From Gordionus sp. m RMFG-2023 (taxonomy: Eukaryota > Nematomorpha > Gordioida > Chordodea > Parachordodidae): DNA of 64,000 nt. The position numbers and the translations under genes were made by a program. This document shows, one piece after another, positions 41,735 to 54,813 of this stretch. The notes beneath the pieces are model-generated. The model was not told the DNA's origin, searched no databases, and saw nothing but the letters and a program-made list of their open reading frames with translations. Numbering within the stretch: position 1 is the first letter of the stretch; the number at the start of each line of letters is the position of its first letter. The stretch spans positions 76,981,561 to 77,045,560 of the forward strand of contig NC_088775.1 of NCBI RefSeq assembly GCF_954871325.1, given 5' to 3'.

Positions 41735-44700
41735 TAAAAATGTGCAATAAAGTAGAAAAAAGATAAATCGAGTGATGAGTAGTTCGGTAATTCTTTTTTT
41801 AGCCGTTTTATCGACGAAATTTGAAGCCTAAATTTTGGTAAATTATAAAGATATAAATATATTTTAGCTGGCAAGCGATCTCATACATTTTTTAAAAATT
41901 TGCATTTAATTATCATTCTGAATCAAAAGAAATGTGAAGGCGAAATGTTAAATTTTGTAAAACATTTTATGAAATATGTAAGAAAATCTTATAAGGGTTA
42001 AGGCTACAAACGACCAATGTGGAGTGAGTTTATTCTATAAAGAGAATTTTTTTAAATAAAATCCAAATATAATTTTTTTAAAAAAATTTAAAAGCCAAGA
42101 CAAAGGTATAAAATTTTATTGGAGTCATTATTTTCCAAAGCCTATATTTTGTCATTCATTATTCCATTACTTTCTTCTAAATCCCATTATTATATAAAAT
42201 ACATTATAATTCTCAGCAATAAATAAATAAAATAAAACAATTATATTATTGGTAATAGAAATTATAATAAAATTTGGGGAAACAGATGTTATTTATTAGA
42301 AAATCGGAAAAAAAAAAAATAAATATTAATTTTTCATACAATAAAAATAAATTGCGATTGATTCATGAATAAGTCATTCATAAATTAAAACAGGGGAAAA
42401 TATTTTTTTAATTATTATGTTTAATAAGAGATATCACGCCCAATAATCTTGATTTGGACCGTGAAATTTAAAAAAATCCTGGATGGGCCTATAAATATTT
42501 CTTTTTTTTTAAATCTGGGAGTCATCAAATAATCTTCCATGCCTATCTTAGTTTTTGTTCTCAATTATAATATATTATCGCCTTTTTAGTTATATACTCT
42601 TTTTATAATACATATATTATATTAGTCATAAAGAAACAATTGAACCAAAATTTTTAAATCATTGTTTATTGGGCATTTAATATTCATTTACTATTTTATT
42701 CAATTTCCCTTTGAAAACAATTTAAAAACACAACCAAAATTCCTCCTAAATTAGAGGTCTGCAAAACCGTTGCATGATTATTTTTGTTATTTTGGAATGG
42801 GACAGGAAATTTTTTGCAGATGAGTTAAGTTGGATTCAGAAATATAATTGTTATAATTTTTAAATTAAGATAATATGAATAAAATGGTTTTGTTCATTTT
42901 TGAATATTCAATTTTTTTGCCCCCAGCTTGGCCCCAAGATAAGAGCTAGCAACAACAATGTCATTATTTTCCAAAAAAAAATTAATTCTAGTTTATAATT
43001 TTTCACAATCTAAATAAAAAATTTGATTACACAAATATTTTTGACAACTATTTTCTTAATTTGTGAAGAAAACACATAAAAAAACCTTAAAAAATCATTA
43101 AATTTTAGCATGACAACTATGTATATTTGCTAGATCTTACTTTACTCTTTTAATATATTTAAATTCAAAATGAAACTGTTGTTATATATCATCAAATAGT
43201 TTATATTTATTATAATAATTTTACTAAACTTCCACATTTTTGACAACTGTTTGGACCTTTATGAAAATTTATAAAATTCATTTTACCAAATCATTTTAAA
43301 AAGCATAATATATAATGAATTACTTATTAGACAAAATCCTGAAACATTTAATTTGTTCTACATTATTACTATTGATAAAGGTAATATTGCTGGTGCTAGT
43401 ACCCATTTATTTATATTATTTGGAAATGTATATAAAATTATGGTTTTTACTCCCAATTTGAATGTAACACATTCTATACTTATTGGATAATTAGAAATAT
43501 GACACATAATCATGTATAGATTAAAAATTTTAGCTTATCGGAAATTTCCTGCAATCCCCACCTGGAATGAAGCCCATAAAATAGTATGATATAAAAAAAA
43601 TATGGGCTAAGCTGTGCTTAAAAAGTAATTAAAACCTCAGGCTGGGTTACATCTAATTTTTATTTTCGCAAAACCTAGGCTAGATCAAAATTTTTAAAAC
43701 AAATTAAGTTCGAAAATTATTGAATTAATCATTTCGTATTCTTGCTATTCCTTACTTTGAAATAATTTTTAAAAATAACAAACAAATTTAAAATTAGAGC
43801 CTGATTTATAAAGTGATGAATAAAAATTAACAGTTTAGGCCACTGTCAGGTCAGAAAAAAATTGATGTTTTTCTTTTCTTTTTTTTCTAAGTGACCATTG
43901 GAGAGTTTATACAGGGCTTGGTCAGAAAACCTATACAAAATTAATGAGGTAAACAGATTAATATTTTTTAATTTATTAAACATTCCATATTTTTATAATA
44001 ATATTATAAAAATAGATGTAATTTACAAAGAATAATATTAAAAAAAAAATTAAAATATTTTATATTCTATGAAGTTCAAAATAAGGACATTCATATATAA
44101 ACCTGTTTTAGCTAAAAGATCTTGAATGTGACATAGAATAATTAATAATGATAAAAGATTATATTTTATTTTCATGATTGTTTAATAATGCCCGTATCAA
44201 TATATATTTTTTAGGAAGACTAGATATATCTACTACATCAAAGATTTTAAATTTTTTATTCGAAGAGAAGGCTAAAATATTTCATTTTCTTAGATATAAG
44301 CGTTAAAGCGAAATCAAAATAATGTGGTTATAAAATATTTCAAAAAAATATAGATATTAATCTGTGTAAAAAATCAAAAAATTTCAAAATTTTAAAAATC
44401 TAACCAAATCGGTTTAACAACACTACCATTTATTCATATAGTCTACATAATAAAATCATCTACACCAAATTCTTAGTATTTAGACAAACAGATTAGTGAT
44501 CTAGGCTTAGTCTACAACACGTTTTTAAATAATTATTTAAACATGATTATAAAATAATTGTTATCAACGTCTACATGAGCAGTGGGGGGTGGGGGGGGGG
44601 GTGTAGGACGTTAAGGGGGGATATGTTAGTATAAATTTATTGGGAGGTCATCTATTAAATTTTTAGATAAAATAGGATAGAATATATTGATGTAAGAAAT

Positions 44701-44960
44701 TATTTAATACTTTTATTACAGACTTAATTACAATGATAATGCAAAGATCGACCAAATTTATGTATTACATATAATATAGTCATATATTTTTAATAAAACT
44801 TACTTCTTCTAGATAATCTTCTTCAATTTTTCAAATGATATTTAAAAGGGTTAGATACTCTTCTTTCAACAAACTCATATTCATTCATGCCAAATAATAT
44901 ATACTATAATAATGCATTCATTGTAAATAATGGGATTTTTAATTATTCATGTTCTATAAA
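41735..44960. other. AT-rich, no gene found (region where PLOD exon 1 would be sought)
   Basis: No convincing exon. It holds diverged GC-rich patches at about 42.43-42.53 and 43.56-43.69 kb, probably family B, and a partial family A end at 44.35-44.43 kb (AAATCGGTTTAACAACACTA). There is a poly-G run near 44.58-44.61 kb. The PLOD signal-peptide exon should lie upstream of 41.73 kb, but I could not identify it here. Confidence 0.5.
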
Positions 44961-45010
44961 TCATAGGTGTAGCCAGGATTTTCATAAGGGGGGGGGGATT
45001 AAAAAATTAT

Positions 45011-45078
45011 TGGGGGCTTCGCCCCCAGATCCCCTTTTGGGCGGGCCTTCGGCCCGCTTTTCCCGGCCTTCGGCCGGG
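45011..45078. repeat. Three successive hairpins with cTTCGg loops
   Basis: TGGGGGCTTCGCCCCCA (45011-45027), GCGGGCCTTCGGCCCGC (45041-45057) and CCCGGCCTTCGGCCGGG (45062-45078) each form a 7-bp GC stem around TTC. The latter two have the very stable C(TTCG)G tetraloop. They are by far the most GC-rich DNA nearby. Confidence 0.85.
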
Positions 45079-45976
45079 TTACTTTAGTCTATATATAGTA
45101 ATAAAATATATTTACAAATTTAATAAATAAAATTACTTGTATTGTATATACCTTAATATAAAAACATTGTAATAATTTATTCCAAACAATTATAAGAAAT
45201 TTATTTATAAAAAGTAAGTAGACATATAGTTGATTTTACTCTATAATATACAATTAGTTATAGAATATTAGGTAAAATTCCACTTTTATAGACATATTTG
45301 ACAGTTAGAGAATATATTACAGTTATTAATTTAACTAATCTTACTAATCAATGCTCTTGTTATTAAATATAGCAACAATTTGCATTCAATTATTTAACGC
45401 CATCTATTTGTTTTAAGTAAAATGATATTTAAATTTAATTTTCATATTATTCATCCCACAATGTCTTTGAAAGATATTTTCTGATGTCCTTATCAATATT
45501 TTATAGTTTTCTGTAAAATATATAATTCGCTATATTGGTAAAAATTACTTGATTGTCATTTGATAATTAGATATACTGTAAATCTACGACATATAATATT
45601 CCACTGTTTATATTTTGCTTTAATATTTTTTTAATTTATGATTTAATTTTATCAATAGTTTTATAATTATATTTTACTTTTATAAAGATAAATAAATTAA
45701 AATTACTCACTTTATAAAAAATTATATTTGATATATTATATTATTTAGTAATTTTATGGATCTATTATTAATCATTATAATACATTTCACTTATGTCTTA
45801 AGACTTATCTTTGGCTTATATTCCATTTATTTTTTATTTTTTTTAATTCGACTTTTTTATTATTTTACAAAAAAATATTATAAAATAAATTATATAATTT
45901 ACAGAGGATTAAAAAATATATATTATAATGGATACTATAAAAAAAATACATATATATTTTAAAAAAAAGGTGGATA

Positions 45977-46275
45977 TATATCATCCAAGAGAAGAGTGAA
46001 TGCTTAAAAAATTAGACCGGCAAATTTCCAGGGAAATCTGCTGGCGAAGGTAAAATCCTTCATTGGGGTCCCTTGAGATCTGCCTCATTTTTTTTCCTAT
46101 GATTTTGATGAAATTGAGGGCCTCGTTTCTAAACATGCCTAGGGTATTGGTAACGATAGGAATGAACAAAGTGTTGGCGAGGCCAGCGTATTTATTTTTT
46201 TTAAGGATTTCTGCCTTTTCGATAGCAGAAACTGAGAGGTTAGACTTGGCTGCAAAATCAACGCAAGTGTAATCT
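45977..46275 (-). pseudogene. Non-LTR retrotransposon C-terminal fragment
   Basis: The minus strand reads LRVDFAAKSNLSVSAIEKAE, NKYAGLANTLFIPIVTNTLG and then FRNEALNFIKIIGKKM...LRQQISLEICR. The pattern KYxxLxxxxxFxPIxxxTxGxFxxEAxxFIxxxGxxM is the conserved segment after the RT in many invertebrate non-LTR-type ORFs. Only this C-terminal part is present. Confidence 0.65.
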
Positions 46276-46579
46276 CATGTTATTAAAAAACATTTTTGGT
46301 TCATTATATATATAATTTATTTTCTCAAAAATCTATAAATTATGATGAATAGTTTTATAAAAAAATATCAACTTTTACATTCTTTCTTTTAAATTATTAT
46401 TTAAGATATATGCATAAATATTTGAGGGTCAGAGAGTGGGGGGGAGGACTAAGGGGGATATTTTTTATTAGCTAAAAATGATATTTACAAAAAGTGATAA
46501 ATTTCTGAAGGGGGTAGGGATTGCCCCTTGCCCTCCCCCCTGGCTACGCCTTTGTATAAATATCGACTCTTTTATATTT

Positions 46580-46980
46580 TGATAGTTGGTAGTAATATTG
46601 GTAAATTAAGTTTTTCTTTTTAAAATATGGGAGTATCATTATAAATAAAAACGTGTAATTAATAATGCGGAAATACAGTCGCCCAAGGTGGTGAAAATAT
46701 TTCAGGTTGCTTCGTGACTATCCTGTCCTATAGATACTGTTCATCCAAATAATATACTTTAATAATAGCACTTATTGTAAATGAGGGGGTAGTTATTCAT
46801 CTTATAAATTATGACTCTTTTTATGAACATGAAGGGAGACATAATAAAAATTATGCAATCAATAATGTAGGAATGTCGCCATCGAAGACGGGGGAAATGG
46901 TATTGGGTTTGAGAGGATGGGTTGCTTTCAGTGATCATCCTGTCATGTCGACGATGGCTGACGTTCAAATATGGTGATTT
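46580..46980. repeat. Repeat family D, two adjacent copies
   Basis: 46580-46740 (GATAGTTGGTAGTA ... CTATCCTGTCCTATAGA) and 46790-46975 (... GATCATCCTGTCATGTCGACG) match each other loosely and the copy at 19.5 kb. Each has a GTCGCC..GAAG-like core followed by a G-rich stretch. They directly follow the family C element. Confidence 0.55.
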
Positions 46981-47423
46981 AACAGATTGTCGAAAACCGA
47001 TTGCTTACTAAATATTTGGTTGACCAAAATTGGTAGCAATATCAATTGAAAATGTTAATTGTTGTTTTTTTCGCTATAATTAAGTTTAAAACCTTATTCA
47101 AAATGTTATAAAAAAGTGTGACTTGACCGATAACTGGCCCAAAACAAACCCTATGACTAAATACTGCATTGTTAGCGTTATCAATTTTAAAACTGTTTTT
47201 ATTTTAAAAAAAAATATTAAATTTGCTTCCCTAATGTATATTTTTTTAATAGGGGGAAAATAAGAATTTAATAAAATTAAAATTTAAAACGACGGATAAC
47301 TCCCCCGCACTCTTAGCCAAAAATGTATATAATATATCACTATAAACATTAATAATAAAGCAAAATAAGTCAAGATTTTTATTTTTTTGAATAATTACTG
47401 TAATTCAATAGAAAGGTGAAAAT

Positions 47424-49460
47424 CAGGGTTACCAGATTCATTCAAACAAAAAGCGGGAAAATTTAACCATAATTCAATAAATAATTTTATTTAAAAAAAT
47501 AAAGATATATCTAATACGCAAAAAATAAAGAAATCATATATTATTTTTATATTTTTCCAAATATTTTTCAGAAGATTTCATGTTACTATTTAAATTTTTA
47601 TTCTTTGCTAAATATTCCTTAAAATTTTACAAGTATAAAAATTATGTTTGATCATTAATTCCCCTTTTAAAGCTGATAATATAACCGATTGCGATCTTTC
47701 AGCCAGAAATTTTTCATTAAACTTAATATGTGCTCTAAAGTCTGAATCATCTTTTGAATGTGGTAACGAGATTATAATATTATATATTTTTCAAAAATTG
47801 GTGCTATGTACTTTGAAAAAAAGCACCCATTTGTTTTCATAAGCCTATATTATTATTTGTTCTATAAATTTATTTCAAGTAATTAATGAAAAAATTCATT
47901 TAATTCGATATCTTTTATATTAAAAGTGATTATTATTAATTCAATCCTCGAATTTAAATTTATTATCAAGCTTCATAATACTTAGATTTTTCAATTATTT
48001 GTAATAAATACAAAATGATTGTTTTAATGAATTAGGTTCATTATGAAATGATGTGATTTTATCATGATCCTTATATTTTATAAGATTTTGTTTTACAACC
48101 GATCTATAAAAGTAATTGATAACTTGTGCTGTAATTAATTTACTCATTAATGAAAACATCTCCATTGCAATTGAATTTCGGAGTGCAATTTTTTAGCCAC
48201 ATTGTTTAAGGTTGTCCCTATATTAATAACTAGGCCTAAATAACCTGGGCCAACATATTTCAAAATATAATTTTAATATTCAATTGCAATTCTTTTGGGT
48301 TAAAAAATAAAATTTAACAGCTAGTAATTTTTATTAAGTCTTTCAAGAGTGGGACATTTCGCAGAAGTTCGGGCCATTCTATATCTTGAGAATTCATATT
48401 TTTTTAAACAGATACCCAGTCTATGGATCTGCTGAATTCGACATAACATTTCATAGCAATTATTTCTGTTTATTGATAATGAAATTTGCTCATTCATTGT
48501 GAATTGTATGGCATAGGCAACCAATGGAGTTAGTATTTTTCAAAACTAATAATTCTGCTATTGCACTTTGCATTTTCCCGAAATTTACACTTGCGTCATC
48601 GGCACAAAAAGCTGTTATACAATTTTCAAGGCCTCCGAGTTCGATAAAATTATTTTAAAGTTTATTTGAAACACCTTCTTTATTAAAATAGCGCAGCATT
48701 ATTGGGAATATTTTAGTATTTCCTTTATTTGTTGCATCAATTAATAGAGAAAATGGATGTCCTCGAATCATCAAAGAAATGTTTCTTATTTTCATGATCT
48801 AGAATATTTAATTTTTGAGGCTTTTATTTTACACTTTATGCATATTTTTGAATCAGGAAAGAGTATGGGCAATAAGTTTGAGCGCAATCAGTAGATTATG
48901 TATCATGTGATAGATGAATGTCGTTATTGGCTATTGCAATATTTATTGCTCTTGAAGTATGGTTGTATTATTTGATGATTCCTTAATTTTTAAATTGGAA
49001 ATATGTTTTTGCATTGTTGAATTTTTTCTTTACACCATGGATTCCTCAATGGCTGATAATTTTACATTGAATAAATTGCCTTTTTCTAAAATATAATTAT
49101 ATACACTAATACTTCACTCATCATCAGAATCAGAATCAGTTATTATATGATTTATCATAACAATTCATTTCAAAATTAAAATTTATTAATATATTTAAAT
49201 TAGAAAGTTTTGGATATCGAAAAAGATCATTTTAATATCTTTGTTTTTTCCTTTTTTTAAAATATGGATAAAAAATATGCCTTTTTAATTGTATGATTGA
49301 ATTAAAATAAAAAAACGATAGATTAAATAATTTATATTAAAAAAATCGGGAGAATATTTTTTAGGAAAATCGGGAGAAAGCCTAAATCAATAGATGGCGT
49401 ATTTTGGCGAAACCTAAAGAAAATCGGGAAATTATGTCAAAACTATCTGGCAAAACCCTA
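47424..49460 (-). mobile_element. hAT DNA transposon relic
   Basis: The left end CAGGGTTACCAGAT and the right end in reverse complement TAGGGTTTTGCCAGAT are typical hAT-type termini. On the minus strand at about 48330-48800 is a decayed transposase: HPFSLLIDATNKGNTKIFPI, MLRYFNKEG, ITAFCADDASVNFGKM and NSIGCLCHTIHNE. These match the D...D catalytic region of zinc-finger hAT transposases. There are several in-frame stops and frame changes. No clear 8-bp flank repeat was seen. Confidence 0.75.
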
Positions 49461-49499
49461 AAAAAATTTAACATAGGCACATGCCTGAAATATGTGTAC

Positions 49500-50990
49500 T
49501 TAGAGACCTCCAATAGGGAGGAAATTAACTTCAACCCCCTCTCCCCCCCCCCTCCTCTATGCTAGATGTTTAAAATTTAATATGAACACGAAGAAAATGC
49601 TAATTTCATTTATTAAATAAACTAAAACGTAAATTCAAATTAAAAATATAAAATCAATACTAAAAAATTTAAAATCAAATAAAAAATTATATAAAATCAA
49701 CTAAAAATATATCATCAAACTAAAAAATTATATATTTTTATAAAATTCCTTTTCTTTTTCTTCTTTTTATAACCACGAAAATTAGAATATCAGATATATA
49801 AACAATTATCATATTATATAAAAATAACTTTACAACAATTCAATTATTCAAATTATATATGCGTTCTTCTCTCTTTTTTTTCTTATATTTATTTTATTCA
49901 AGTCTTTTAACATCTACAACATTTGACACCCCTTCCTTTAAATCGCTCAAATCCATTCTGAACTGCCCATACAGGATAACTTGTTATATGTGATGACTGA
50001 TTCTACGACATTGAGTTATCTCTATCTTACGAGAAGTAATGTCTACGATAAAGATCTCATATAACGATAACGCCCTTTTGTAACGATACTGACTCTTGTC
50101 ATGATCCTAACGGTACCAATCTCTTGTAACCATAACCATTTCTTATAATAAAGATCTCTTATACGATAACGATTTTTTGTATCTTTTGATCCAAAATAAA
50201 AATCCGATCTCTAAACGAGCTCGATTGCGGCATAAATTTTCTAATGATGAAAGCCTTTTCTCTTCCTGAAGATTTTGGTTAATCAACAACCTAATATTTT
50301 GCTAAATATTATCAACTTGAATAACAGTTAAATGTATATCTTTAAATTGTAACGAATTTCTTTTAGCTAAAACGATCACTTGTACGTATAACGATCTCTT
50401 GTACGAATTCCTTTTAACTATAGTGATCTCTTGAGAGTAAAACGACTAATTCTATACTTTTTCGAACTACGACTATTTGCCTGGATATTGATACCATTGT
50501 TTCATTGATCTCATTCTTTGTCTTAATGTCGATGGTCATTTCATACACACTGCAATATGTTGGCAACAATGTTTTCCCATAATTTTTTTCTAGTAAAAAC
50601 GTACTCTATTTCGCAAAATTAATAGATAGCTTTCGATTCTCTTTATTTTTTTAATGCATTAACTTTTCATTGAACCTATGTCTAAAGTAAATCCTATTTA
50701 AAATTATTTCCCCTATATTAGTTTTCAGACATCCCCACCTATGACATGTGAACTAGTATGTGAGAACATATTGAATTCACAGGGATAGAGACTTGTTTGA
50801 TGAGGAAACAAAAAATCTTCAAAAAAGATTTTTGAGTAAGATCATGCTCAATAATTTGAGCTAGATTTTTGAAGATCATAAAATTTATGATCTTTTATTT
50901 AAAAAATTCTGAGCAACGAACTTGAAAGATCTACATATTAATAGATATTATTTATTTTTATCAAGTAAATAGGTTGTAAGTATATTAAAT
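49500..50990. repeat. Low-complexity region with CTCTTGTAACGAT-like repeats
   Basis: From 49.98 to 50.46 kb short degenerate repeats (GATCTCTTGTA and TAACGATAACG) recur roughly every 25-35 bp. The rest is AT-rich with homopolymers. No gene seen. Confidence 0.45.
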
Positions 50991-51450
50991 TAAAATTTCA
51001 ATGAAGATGTACCATAGAAAAGTGACAATTGGCATATTCGTTATTTTTTTTAAACTTTTTTGACTCAAATGGGTAAAATATTTATGGTTAACATGATAAA
51101 TTAATATTTCAATAAAAATGTATACCACAGAAAGCGGCAATTGTCATAATAGTTATTTTTTTGATGCAAATGGGTAAAAATATATTGTAAACATGTTAAA
51201 ATAAAATTTCAATAAAGATGTACCATAAAAAATGACAATTGTCTAAATTGTTTTTTTAATCTTTTTATTTTTTTTGGCTCAAATTGGTAAAAATATATAA
51301 TTACCATAGAAAAGTTACAATTATCATGATCCTTACTTTTTTTAAATATTTTAGATATAACATAGAAAACTGACAATTGTCATATACATTATTTTTAAAC
51401 TTTTATAAAATGTAAACAAGGATATAACATAGAAATTATGACAATCATTG
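50990..51450. repeat. Degenerate tandem repeat, about 100-120-bp period
   Basis: Four to five units share ATTTCAATAAAGATGTACCATAGAAA, then TGACAATTGTCAT (a near-palindrome) and CAAATGGGTAAAAATAT. They diverge steadily along the array. Confidence 0.65.
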
Positions 51451-51459
51451 GTACTTCCA

Positions 51460-52825
51460 AAATTATTAAAAATCGCTAATATATATTGGAAACCATGTTT
51501 AAAAAAATTAGGGTCACCAATCTGATGCATGTTTCTTAAATTTTTGATGGTCTTAAATTACAAAATATTTAAAAACGATGTTTTCCGAGGAATGGCAAAA
51601 GTTAAATTTAAGTCAGAAATCCTAATTTTTTGAATATTTTTATGGGATGTTAAATTGTTTGGTTGGGTCGAATTCACATAATTTGTGGTAGAAAAAATGA
51701 GCCAGATCTAACCCAATCAAGTGGGTTTATAGTGCATAAATTTAGTCTTAAATTCTTTTATCAAACCACTGACTACAAGGGTAGCATAAGTGCATTTGTA
51801 ATTTTATGTCGTGGGGGGGGGGGGGGTAGATTCAATATTCCTTGCATTACATATATTTTTTCAAGGGTGTACGATATCAATATTGAATCGTCGCCGATAT
51901 TGATCTTATAAAGAACAAATCTCCCAATATATTAAAACTAATCCTACACCGTTTTATTAACATTATATAATTAAATTATTTCAGATACAATTTCATAATG
52001 TTAAGGAATGAACATATCATCCCTTTCTAACATTCTCATTCAACTATCAAATAAATAAATTCCGAATTTTAAAAAGGGAGTCAAATTAAAAAATTTAAGC
52101 TTAACTCAATTATAAATTTTATATCATTTCTAGGCAAAATTTTTTGATAAAATAATCTTAAGACTCATTAATTAACTTAAAAATGATATTAATTAAATTA
52201 GGATCATAATAAAATACTATATTAATATAATCTGAGATAAAAATTAAAATAATATTTTATGTTATATTTATAATTAGACAATAATTTATTTTTTATAAAC
52301 AAATAATTTTTCCATAAATATCAGTGATATACATTTTTTTGCGTATCTGTTAATAAAAAGTTTAACATAGTAGAATCATGTCATGATATAAAATAAACTT
52401 AGATTGAAATATAAATAAAGAATGTAATCTTATTCTGAAAAGAAATAAATATTATAAACTGTATGATAAATAATAAAATAAAAAATTTCTTAAATTTAGT
52501 TATAAACAGCATTTTTTCCCACATTGTTATACAATAAAGGGAAAAAAATTTCAAAAAAAAAAGATTCTAAAAAAAGTAATATTATATAAATCAATAATGT
52601 TATACTTGCCATCATCTCATAAGTATAATTCAATAACTAATATGACTTAGACAGAATAAAATATATCAATAAAATACAATGTAAATATGGTATACACACA
52701 TAGTTTAATTTGCTATATTAAAACTAATCTATGAACAGTTTATAAAGCCACCTCTACTTTCCATAGATTCGTATGTTTCATATATTTTCCATTTTTTTAG
52801 AATCAGCATGAATATTCGAAAGAGA
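51460..52825. other. AT-rich, no gene found
   Basis: No exon-like sequence that I can support. A 12-base G run lies near 51.81-51.83 kb, and the rest is AT-rich with short open frames of no clear meaning. Confidence 0.5.
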
Positions 52826-52827
52826 TG

Positions 52828-53046
52828 CGAGAGCCGAACCCGCCTCTATCTCAACAATAGAATGTTGATGCTTAATTTTTTCAGAATTCGGAGAATTTTC
52901 GAAGGATCTAAGGAATTTATGGTAACTCCGAGGGTTGTGAGAATGACAGTTTGGTGTTCGATTCCTAAAATCTCTCGATAATATGGGGAGGGATGGCGAT
53001 TTCGTTTGCAGGCTAGTCTGTTGGCAATAGTGATCTTAAGATTCAT
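52828..53046 (-). pseudogene. LINE C-terminal fragment
   Basis: The minus strand reads IANRLACKRNRHPSPYYREI, then IEHQTVILTTLGVTINSLDP and SKILRILKKLSIN. This follows the pattern Y-x2-EI...VIPIVIGALG(T/V)...L-x-KLGI found at the C-terminus of many LINE ORF2 proteins. It is about 70 codons with no RT core. The opposite strand holds no feature. Confidence 0.55.
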
Positions 53047-53049
53047 TTT

Positions 53050-54200
53050 AATGAATATTTTTTTTAAGCTTTAGTTATACTAAAATAAAAATTATATAAG
53101 TAATATTAAGTCAATAAACTGCTAATAAAAATTGCACCCAAGATCTATAGTATCAAAAAAATGTAAGATATAAGCTACTTATATCTTTTACTAAATAAAA
53201 AGTATCTTAACTTTTATGAAAAAATTTATTCACAAATATAATATGATAAATTAAAATTACTTATTTTATACCAAGTAAACTCTGTCCAAAGAGCAATTTA
53301 AAATTGGACAATGAAATATTAATAAATATATTTTACTCTACCCTATAAGATAAGATGATAATTGTTTTAGTACAAAGATTAATAAAAATATGGACAAGAA
53401 ACCATAAAATTAAAATAATCCAATTTGCTTATAACAGTAAAGTTGGTATGCCAAAATATAAAATAATAATGAATATACATTTAAAATATAATATGAAAGA
53501 AAATCAATAAAATTAATACAGGAATCCAAGTAAAAAAAATGTTAAAAGTGATTATTGATTTTTTAAAATAAAAACAGTAATTTTTGTCAAGAGAACGAAA
53601 AAGATTCTCTTGAAAATAATAAAGTAACTTAGATCCAGATATAAGTATCTCATTAAACATTTCAAAAAAATACAAAGTACAGGATAGAAAAGGATCTTAA
53701 TCTTAGATACAAGTATTCGCAATACTGCCCAACTCTGGAGGTTTTTTTTAATGAATTAGATGGAACAATATCATTTTGGTTCTGAAATTCAAATATAACA
53801 TTTATGTGTAGCAAATATTTATTTAGCCATTGTTTTAATGAATGAATAGTTAGAATTATTAATATAATTAGTTAAATTAAACTAATTACTATTACAATTT
53901 GGGTACCCTTCTTCAATAATTTAAGTTTCAATATAAGGATTTCCTTTTTTAAATTAATTTATATCTTCACAACAATCCAGAAATATGATATTTTTATAGA
54001 AAATATAATCTAAATGTAAGAACACAAATCACCTTCTGTTTTCTGCCCTTTTTTCTCGCGCTTATATACTTCCAAATCAATTTACAAAAAACAAATTATT
54101 TATAATATATATTCTTCACGATAATAAAAAAAAAGATGATTAACATAATACTAAATAAACAATTAAATATATCCTATTATTTTATAACGATCCTATTAGA
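53050..54200. other. AT-rich, no gene found
   Basis: Composition is very AT-rich with low-complexity runs and no exon or repeat structure that I can support. Confidence 0.5.
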
Positions 54201-54204
54201 TAAT

Positions 54205-54515
54205 CTGGGGTAGAAATCCAAGATTTAGATGGTGGACATGTCATAGTAGAACATATTTTGGGTGTCAAACTCTGCATCAGTTAACTCTAACCCAATCAAT
54301 CGTCATCCAAATCATTCACTGTCTCGAAGGCCTCAGTATCCAAATGGTTTTCAGGCATGAATAATATCGGCGAAGCCCGAGGCTGTGAATGATTTGTATG
54401 ATGATTAGTCTAGAGTTAACGGATACAGAATTTGATGCCCTATTAGAGAAACTGGAAGGGGATCCCTGGATTTAAAGGGAGAGCATGTCATTAGGATGCA
54501 TTTGGGGTAATGTAG
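54205..54515. repeat. Foldback MITE
   Basis: Imperfect inverted arms of about 120 bp. The left arm has GTTAACTCTAACCCAATCA, CAAATCATTCACTG and CATGTCAT. The right arm in reverse complement has GTTAACTCTAGACTAATCA, CAAATCATTCACAGCC and ATGACATG. The arms also extend outward to GGGGTA and TACCCC. No ORF. Confidence 0.7.
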
Positions 54516-54666
54516 CTTCCATTAATTTATCGTTTGTAAAATAACTTTATTTAGTATTGCATAAAATCATTTTTTATTAGAATTTTTTTATCAATATTAT
54601 TATTGAATATATTTTGTTTGTAATTGAAGTTTGTTTGTTCGTTATATATTTATTGAGGTGTTAATA

Positions 54667-54813
54667 CAGTGAAGAGGGGGATATTTTTCACCAGATGTTA
54701 AAATAAAATAAAAGGATGTTATTATATTTTTATTTTAATGATACTTAAACATTAATCTATGTTAAAAAAATATTAAACAACTTTTACAAAAAATGCCGCA
54801 CTTGAAGTTTATA
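54667..54813. repeat. Extra tandem copy of the Tc1-like left end
   Basis: 147 bp almost identical to 54814-54960, including CAGTGAAGAGGGGGATATTT. It is preceded by TA (54665-54666). The left TIR is thus present twice head to tail. Confidence 0.85.

Larger units (their letters stand above)
44966..46550. mobile_element. Family C element (GTAGCCAGG ends) with nested LINE piece
   Basis: The left end GGTGTAGCCAGG and right end CCTGGCTACGCC are inverted repeats, each followed inward by a long G (or C) run. This terminal design recurs in many invertebrate genomes. The left subterminal part holds three GC hairpins. The interior is AT-rich and carries a LINE fragment at 45977-46275. No transposase seen. 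Confidence 0.65.

Noticed and set aside
44583-44610. Poly-G runs here and at 51.81-51.83 kb as functional G-quadruplex sites
   Set aside because: Single homopolymer runs without spaced G tracts. They look like slippage tracts or MITE edges.
50990-51450. CRISPR-like array
   Set aside because: Units are long, degenerate and not separated by unique spacers. It is a decaying tandem repeat in a eukaryotic genome.
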